DNA of 64,000 nucleotides from Nocardioidaceae bacterium (GTDB taxonomy: Bacteria; Actinomycetota; Actinomycetes; Propionibacteriales; Nocardioidaceae): NCBI GenBank assembly GCA_020636935.1, contig JACJWW010000001.1:1-64000 (forward strand). Direction: 5' to 3'. Under the pieces are notes generated by a model. The model searched no databases. It was not told the DNA's origin and worked only from the letters and a program-made list of their open reading frames with translations. The translations under genes and the position numbers were made by a program. Shown here in pieces: positions 60,480 to 64,000 of this stretch (the stretch's first letter is position 1; every line of letters begins with the position of its first letter).

Positions 60480-60544
60480 TTCACAAATTTGCTTGCTCTA
60501 ACCGGCGTGTTGCATTGACAAACTACAGCGATGTAATTTGTGAA
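60480..60544. repeat. 10-bp inverted repeat with 45-nt spacing upstream of the NlpC/P60 gene
   Basis: TTCACAAATT (60480-60489) and AATTTGTGAA (60535-60544) are perfect inverted copies. Each arm contains the TTGTGAA core that is also the Rex half-site at 5814-5869. The region is otherwise free of genes. Confidence 0.6.
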
Positions 60545-60549
60545 GGACG

Positions 60550-61671
60550 CTAAGTGCGCGCGTCCTGATCAGCTTCACTCGGCGCTTCTACAGGCACCGT
60601 GCTAGTGGTGGTTGTGGGATGCGAGTGACGTAGGCGGCGATCAAACTTCTGCCCCGTCGCAATGCCACCGAGATACCAGGCCACTACCGCTATGAAGACT
60701 CCGGCAATGTCATCGGCAATGTAGTGCCATCCGAAGTACGAGGTCGACAAGACGGTGACTGCCATGTAGACCCACAAGACGGCCTTGATCCAACGGTGCT
60801 CAAGGGTGTATTGACCCACCAGAGCCATCAGCAAGGTGACGCCGACGTGCAATGAGGCGAAGCCCGCAACGGAGTTCACCCCTGCGGCGAATGGGTCATG
60901 CAAGATGTTTTGGCGTCCGTAGTAGAGCGAGTCTTGCAGTGCCGAGACTCCGGTGTCAGCAAGACCTTGGTAGAACCACGGATAGGCGAAGATCGGCCCC
61001 AGCGTGGGGATGATGTAGTAGCTGGCCGTGCCCAAGGTCCAGACAATGCACTGCGAGGTGACGAACCAGTAGCCGAAGGAAACATTGCGCGACCACACCA
61101 CCCAGATGGTCACCGAGATCGGCACCATCGGCAGGAAGATCAAATAGACATATGACAACAGGTGGGCCGTCACACCGGTGCCCAGCAGGTTGTGCAGCAA
61201 CACCGCTGGGTCGTGACCAAACATCAGCCATTCATCGAGTCGGTGCAGCATCCGGTCACCCTTGGCGGTGATGTCACCCGTGCGCACGAATGGCAAGAAG
61301 CTCTTCAGATTCCGGTAGCTGACATAGGTGACATAGAAGGAAACCAAGCCGACCACGACCAACACGATCCGCTCACGCGTCCAGTGCTCCCGGATGAGCT
61401 GGCTGGCCTCGTCTTTGAACCGCCCCAGCCGAAACCGGCTGCGCCAGAGGGTACGGGGGACGACGTCGACGACAAAGGCAGCCAACAAGAGCATCGGCAG
61501 ACGGACCCAGGCCGGGCCCAAGAAGCCTTCGGGGTCACGGAGGGGATAGCCCAAGGCCAGAGAGGTGGACAAGGCCAAGATGCCCATCATCAAAGCCGTG
61601 GCCACCATGACCGTATATGCGCGACGCTTCACAAGAGGCGATTTTAGGGGGCCGACCCCAGATCGCGACAT
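60550..61671 (-). CDS. PAP2-superfamily integral membrane protein (IPC-synthase-like)
   Basis: The 373-residue protein has about eight transmembrane helices. PAP2-type catalytic motifs appear as FASLHVGVTLLMAL (SLH) and YFGWHYIADDIAGVFIA (WHY...D). It resembles the PAP2_3 branch that includes inositol-phosphorylceramide synthases, so a lipid phosphate or polar head-group transfer reaction at the membrane is plausible. ATG 61671 overlaps the upstream ATPase by 28 nt; GTG 61632 is an alternative start. Confidence 0.8.
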   Translation of the reverse strand: MSRSGVGPLKSPLVKRRAYTVMVATALMMGILALSTSLALGYPLRDPEGFLGPAWVRLPMLLLAAFVVDVVPRTLWRSRFRLGRFKDEASQLIREHWTRERIVLVVVGLVSFYVTYVSYRNLKSFLPFVRTGDITAKGDRMLHRLDEWLMFGHDPAVLLHNLLGTGVTAHLLSYVYLIFLPMVPISVTIWVVWSRNVSFGYWFVTSQCIVWTLGTASYYIIPTLGPIFAYPWFYQGLADTGVSALQDSLYYGRQNILHDPFAAGVNSVAGFASLHVGVTLLMALVGQYTLEHRWIKAVLWVYMAVTVLSTSYFGWHYIADDIAGVFIAVVAWYLGGIATGQKFDRRLRHSHPTTTTSTVPVEAPSEADQDART

Positions 61672-62666
61672 TTGATCACCGCTGTTTTGGTCTCATCCAG
61701 CCACAACGCCACCTCGGCATCAACACGGATATCTGTGCTCGCATGCGCAATTGCAGGCACGAGACCGACACTTGGCAGCTCCACTTGCAGTCGCACCTGC
61801 TCTGGTGTCGCGGTGACTGACTTCACAACCCCCGTGATGCCCCCACCGGTCTTGACCACCAAGGCCGACCTCCTGATCGCCAAGGAGTCGAAGTCCTTCA
61901 CCCGCACAATCCGATCAAGCCCCAGCGCGCTCAACTCCTGATGGGTTAGCACCTGGGCATAGCCGAGGAATCTCGCGGTCCAGGCATCAGGCGGACGCCG
62001 CCAGACCTCATCTGGAGCACCCTGAGTCACGATCTTCCCATTGCGCATCACCGCCAGCCGATCGGCAACCGCAAAGGCCTCTTCCTGGTCGTGGGTCACC
62101 ATTACGGCAGTCGTAGCCGACTTCGCCAAGATCGCTTTGAGGTCGCCGGCCAGTCGCTCCCGCAACTCGCTGTCCAGGGCGCTGAGCGGCTCATCAAGGA
62201 GCACCATTCGGGGGTTGGCTGCCAGAGCACGAGCAAGGGCAACTCGTTGACGCTCGCCCCCACTGAGAGTCTCGGGGCGCCTTTGCTGCTGATGCGCTAG
62301 GTCGACGAGGGTCAGCAACTCCGCGACACGTGCTCGGATCTGAGCTTTGGGCAATCGCTGGAGCCGCAACGGATAGGCCACATTTGCCGCCACATCCAGG
62401 TGCGGAAACAACTGACCGTCTTGAAACATCATGGCAAACCCACGCTTGTGAGTAGGCACCGCTGCCAGATCAATCCCGTCATAGGCAATCGAACCCGAAT
62501 CCACTGGCACCAGACCCGCAATAGCTCGCAACAGCGTTGACTTGCCACACCCAGACGGCCCCAAGACGGCCAAGACCTCGCCTCGCGGCAGTGACAGGCT
62601 CACCTCGTCTACTGCCACCACATCGTCGAAGCAGACACTCAAGTGGTCAACGACCAGGCCGCCCAT
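61644..62666 (-). CDS. ABC importer ATP-binding protein (thiamine/ferric-iron type)
   Basis: The 340-residue ATPase has Walker A GPSGCGKSTLLRAIAGL, Q-loop FAMMFQDGQLFPHLDV, signature LSGGERQRVALARALA and Walker B MVLLDEPLSALDSEL. A C-terminal TOBE-like region (residues about 250-340) is present, which favours a FbpC/PotA-type importer over compact ThiQ. Start ATG 62666 overlaps the permease stop by one base. The substrate cannot be decided because the binding protein lies outside the window. Confidence 0.85.
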   Translation of the reverse strand: MGGLVVDHLSVCFDDVVAVDEVSLSLPRGEVLAVLGPSGCGKSTLLRAIAGLVPVDSGSIAYDGIDLAAVPTHKRGFAMMFQDGQLFPHLDVAANVAYPLRLQRLPKAQIRARVAELLTLVDLAHQQQRRPETLSGGERQRVALARALAANPRMVLLDEPLSALDSELRERLAGDLKAILAKSATTAVMVTHDQEEAFAVADRLAVMRNGKIVTQGAPDEVWRRPPDAWTARFLGYAQVLTHQELSALGLDRIVRVKDFDSLAIRRSALVVKTGGGITGVVKSVTATPEQVRLQVELPSVGLVPAIAHASTDIRVDAEVALWLDETKTAVIKCRDLGSAP

Positions 62667-64000
62667 CACCGGACCCCAACCGTGCTCGGGCGCAGCCGTT
62701 GGGCTGCCAAGATCACCGTGGTGGTGGTCGCCGCCAGAAGAACTGCAGCGGCCAGCGCAATCGTGAAGTTTTCCGGTTCGCGACGGCCCAGGAGTTGGTA
62801 GATCACGACTGGGAGGGTCGGATTGCCCTGCCGGACCAGGAAGCTCGTGGCACCGAACTCGCCAAGGGAGACTGCGAAGGCGAATCCAAACGCGCCAACG
62901 AGTGAGCGCCATGCGAGTGGCAACTCGACATTCAGCAGCACTCGCGATGGAGAAGCGCCAAGCGCAGCAGCGGCCTGAAGTTGCCGGTCATCGATCGAGC
63001 TGAGCACCGGCGCCATGGCTCGTACGACGAGCGGCAAGGCAACCAGAGACTGGGCAATCGGCACCAGCCACCACGATCCCCCCAGCGACATCGGGGGTCC
63101 GTAGACGGTGATCAGCAGACCAAAGCCCACAGTCACCGCGGAGACTCCCAAAGGGAGCATGAAGATCCCGTCAAAGACAGCCGCAATCCGGCGACCCGCT
63201 CGAGTGGGGTGCCTGCGGGTCACCAACACCGCGACGATCATCCCCAGCGACAATGCCATGGCACTGGCCGTGAATGCTGTGATCAGCGAAGTGATCAAAG
63301 CCGACACTGGGGAGGTCAACAAGACATCGCCAACGCCAGTGGTGAGCAATCCCGCGTAGTTGGCCAAGGTCCATGCACCCTCCCGCCGCAGCGACGACAC
63401 ACCCATCGAAACCAGGGGCAACAAGAGGAAGGCCAGCACAAAGGCCGTCAGCAGGAGCACCGGCCATTGTCGCCAACTCACCTTGGACAAGTGCTCCTGA
63501 TGCCTTTCGACCGGCGCCCGGTCGCGGCGTACGACATAGGTCAAGGTGAGCAGCAGGAGCAGGACGGTCAACTGCAGCACCGAAAGAGCCGCTGCAGCGG
63601 TGAGGTCGAGTTGGGTGGTGGTGAGCAGGTAGATCTCGGTCTCGAGGTTTGCATAGCGCAGGCCGCCCAGGATCAGCACGATGCCGAAGGCAGTCGCGCA
63701 GAAGAGGAAGACCACACCTGCGGCTGCGACGATCGCCGGCAGGAGTGCCGGCAGCGTGATGGTCGTGAACACTTGGAGGGGGCTGGCTCCCAGGCTCATC
63801 GCAGCTTGGCCACGTCGTGGATCGAGATCAGCCCAAAACGCACCTACACTCCGCACCACGACGCTTATGTTGAAGAAGACCATCGCGGCCACAATCGCCC
63901 CCGGGCTGCCATCCAGACCGAGTCCACCCAAGAGGCCGCCCTCCATCAGCAGACGCCGAAAGGCGATGCCAACCACGATCGTAGGCATCACAAAGGGCAC
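62666..64000 (-). CDS. ABC importer permease with two fused transmembrane domains, 5' end beyond the window
   Basis: The frame is open to the window edge, so at least 444 residues of a longer protein are present. Two EAA-type coupling loops are visible (AAMSLGASPLQVFTTITLPALL and AAAALGASPSRVLLNVELPLAW), showing that two permease domains are fused as in ThiP or FbpB. About ten transmembrane helices can be counted. It overlaps the ATPase start by one base. Thiamine or ferric iron are the likely substrates of this family. Confidence 0.87.
   Translation of the reverse strand: MPFVMPTIVVGIAFRRLLMEGGLLGGLGLDGSPGAIVAAMVFFNISVVVRSVGAFWADLDPRRGQAAMSLGASPLQVFTTITLPALLPAIVAAAGVVFLFCATAFGIVLILGGLRYANLETEIYLLTTTQLDLTAAAALSVLQLTVLLLLLTLTYVVRRDRAPVERHQEHLSKVSWRQWPVLLLTAFVLAFLLLPLVSMGVSSLRREGAWTLANYAGLLTTGVGDVLLTSPVSALITSLITAFTASAMALSLGMIVAVLVTRRHPTRAGRRIAAVFDGIFMLPLGVSAVTVGFGLLITVYGPPMSLGGSWWLVPIAQSLVALPLVVRAMAPVLSSIDDRQLQAAAALGASPSRVLLNVELPLAWRSLVGAFGFAFAVSLGEFGATSFLVRQGNPTLPVVIYQLLGRREPENFTIALAAAVLLAATTTTVILAAQRLRPSTVGVR

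Noticed and set aside
60414..60549. Possible c-di-AMP (ydaO) riboswitch upstream of the NlpC/P60 gene, suggested by disA in the window
   Set aside because: The region is too short and I see none of the conserved ydaO core segments. The inverted repeat is better read as a protein site.
1..64000. tRNA or rRNA genes, CRISPR arrays, insertion sequences, prophage or an antiphage defence island
   Set aside because: No cloverleaf-like sequence, rRNA match, regularly spaced array, transposase or phage gene was seen in the gaps or frames. The window reads as core chromosome.

Overview
This window is a 64 kb stretch of ordinary, gene-dense chromosome from a high-GC Gram-positive bacterium (Actinomycetota). 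The actinobacterial markers are the rex-hemA-hemC-hemD-hemB operon, a BldN-type sigma factor next to a DUF5667 membrane protein, the 33-residue ribosomal protein bS22, a BldC-like regulator, Lsr2, ClpC behind a ClgR-type box, radA-disA, DUF3180 beside folK, and the dacB/DUF2342 protease/tilS/hpt/ftsH/folEPBK cluster. Overall style suggests Propionibacteriales, perhaps Propionibacteriaceae; this is an inference, since no 16S or other typing gene is present. I see no phage, transposon, CRISPR array, rRNA or tRNA.

Layout. 1-230: 3' end of a proline-rich protein. 268-5812 (-): rex and four heme/siroheme genes, almost all overlapping by 1-8 nt. 5950-8751: glutaredoxin-like protein, acyl-CoA synthetase, and a divergent HAD phosphatase. 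8877-10557 (+): BldN-like sigma factor and a DUF5667 membrane protein. 10543-18126 (-): acyltransferase, SDR protein, bS22, BldC-like regulator, AcuC-type deacetylase, proC, proline dehydrogenase, sugar-phosphate isomerase-like protein, Ppx/GppA. 18163-24955 (+): a Cys-rich unknown, VOC protein, methyltransferase, two secreted lipases, radA, disA. 25057-29044 (-): two exported unknowns and clpC. 29172-33163 (-): a glycosyltransferase, a 39-residue Cys-rich protein, lsr2, lysS, a FrnE-like DsbA protein. 33216-36173 (-): coaX, panD, panC and a DUF2520 gene, translationally coupled. 36285-42680: two glycosyltransferases and a complete dTDP-L-rhamnose pathway (rmlA, rmlB, fused rmlC-rmlD). 42684-48068: an osmoprotectant ABC importer whose genes are scattered around an unrelated DrrAB-like exporter. 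48086-58511 (-): membrane proteins, folate genes, ftsH, patatin, hpt, tilS, DUF2342 protease, dacB. 58632-64000: ppa, an NlpC/P60 hydrolase, a PAP2 protein, and an ABC importer cut by the window end.

How the genes work together. Rex senses NADH/NAD+ and probably controls heme supply through its own promoter. rmlABCD makes dTDP-rhamnose, presumably for the neighbouring glycosyltransferases. The pan/coaX operon feeds coenzyme A synthesis, fol genes make tetrahydrofolate precursors, and ClpC/FtsH handle protein quality control.

No stretch of 300 bases lacks a gene. The largest gaps are 45478-45685 (a roughly 31-bp-phased CGTCAT motif array), 13150-13336 (a 7-bp dyad), 9621-9771 (a duplicated 16-mer) and 60414-60549 (a promoter with a 10-bp inverted repeat). 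The items most worth following are the 39-residue Cys-rich gene behind a promoter that carries a CsoR-type palindrome, and a triplicated 14-bp repeat that seems to have broken an ATGA gene coupling between two glycosyltransferases.
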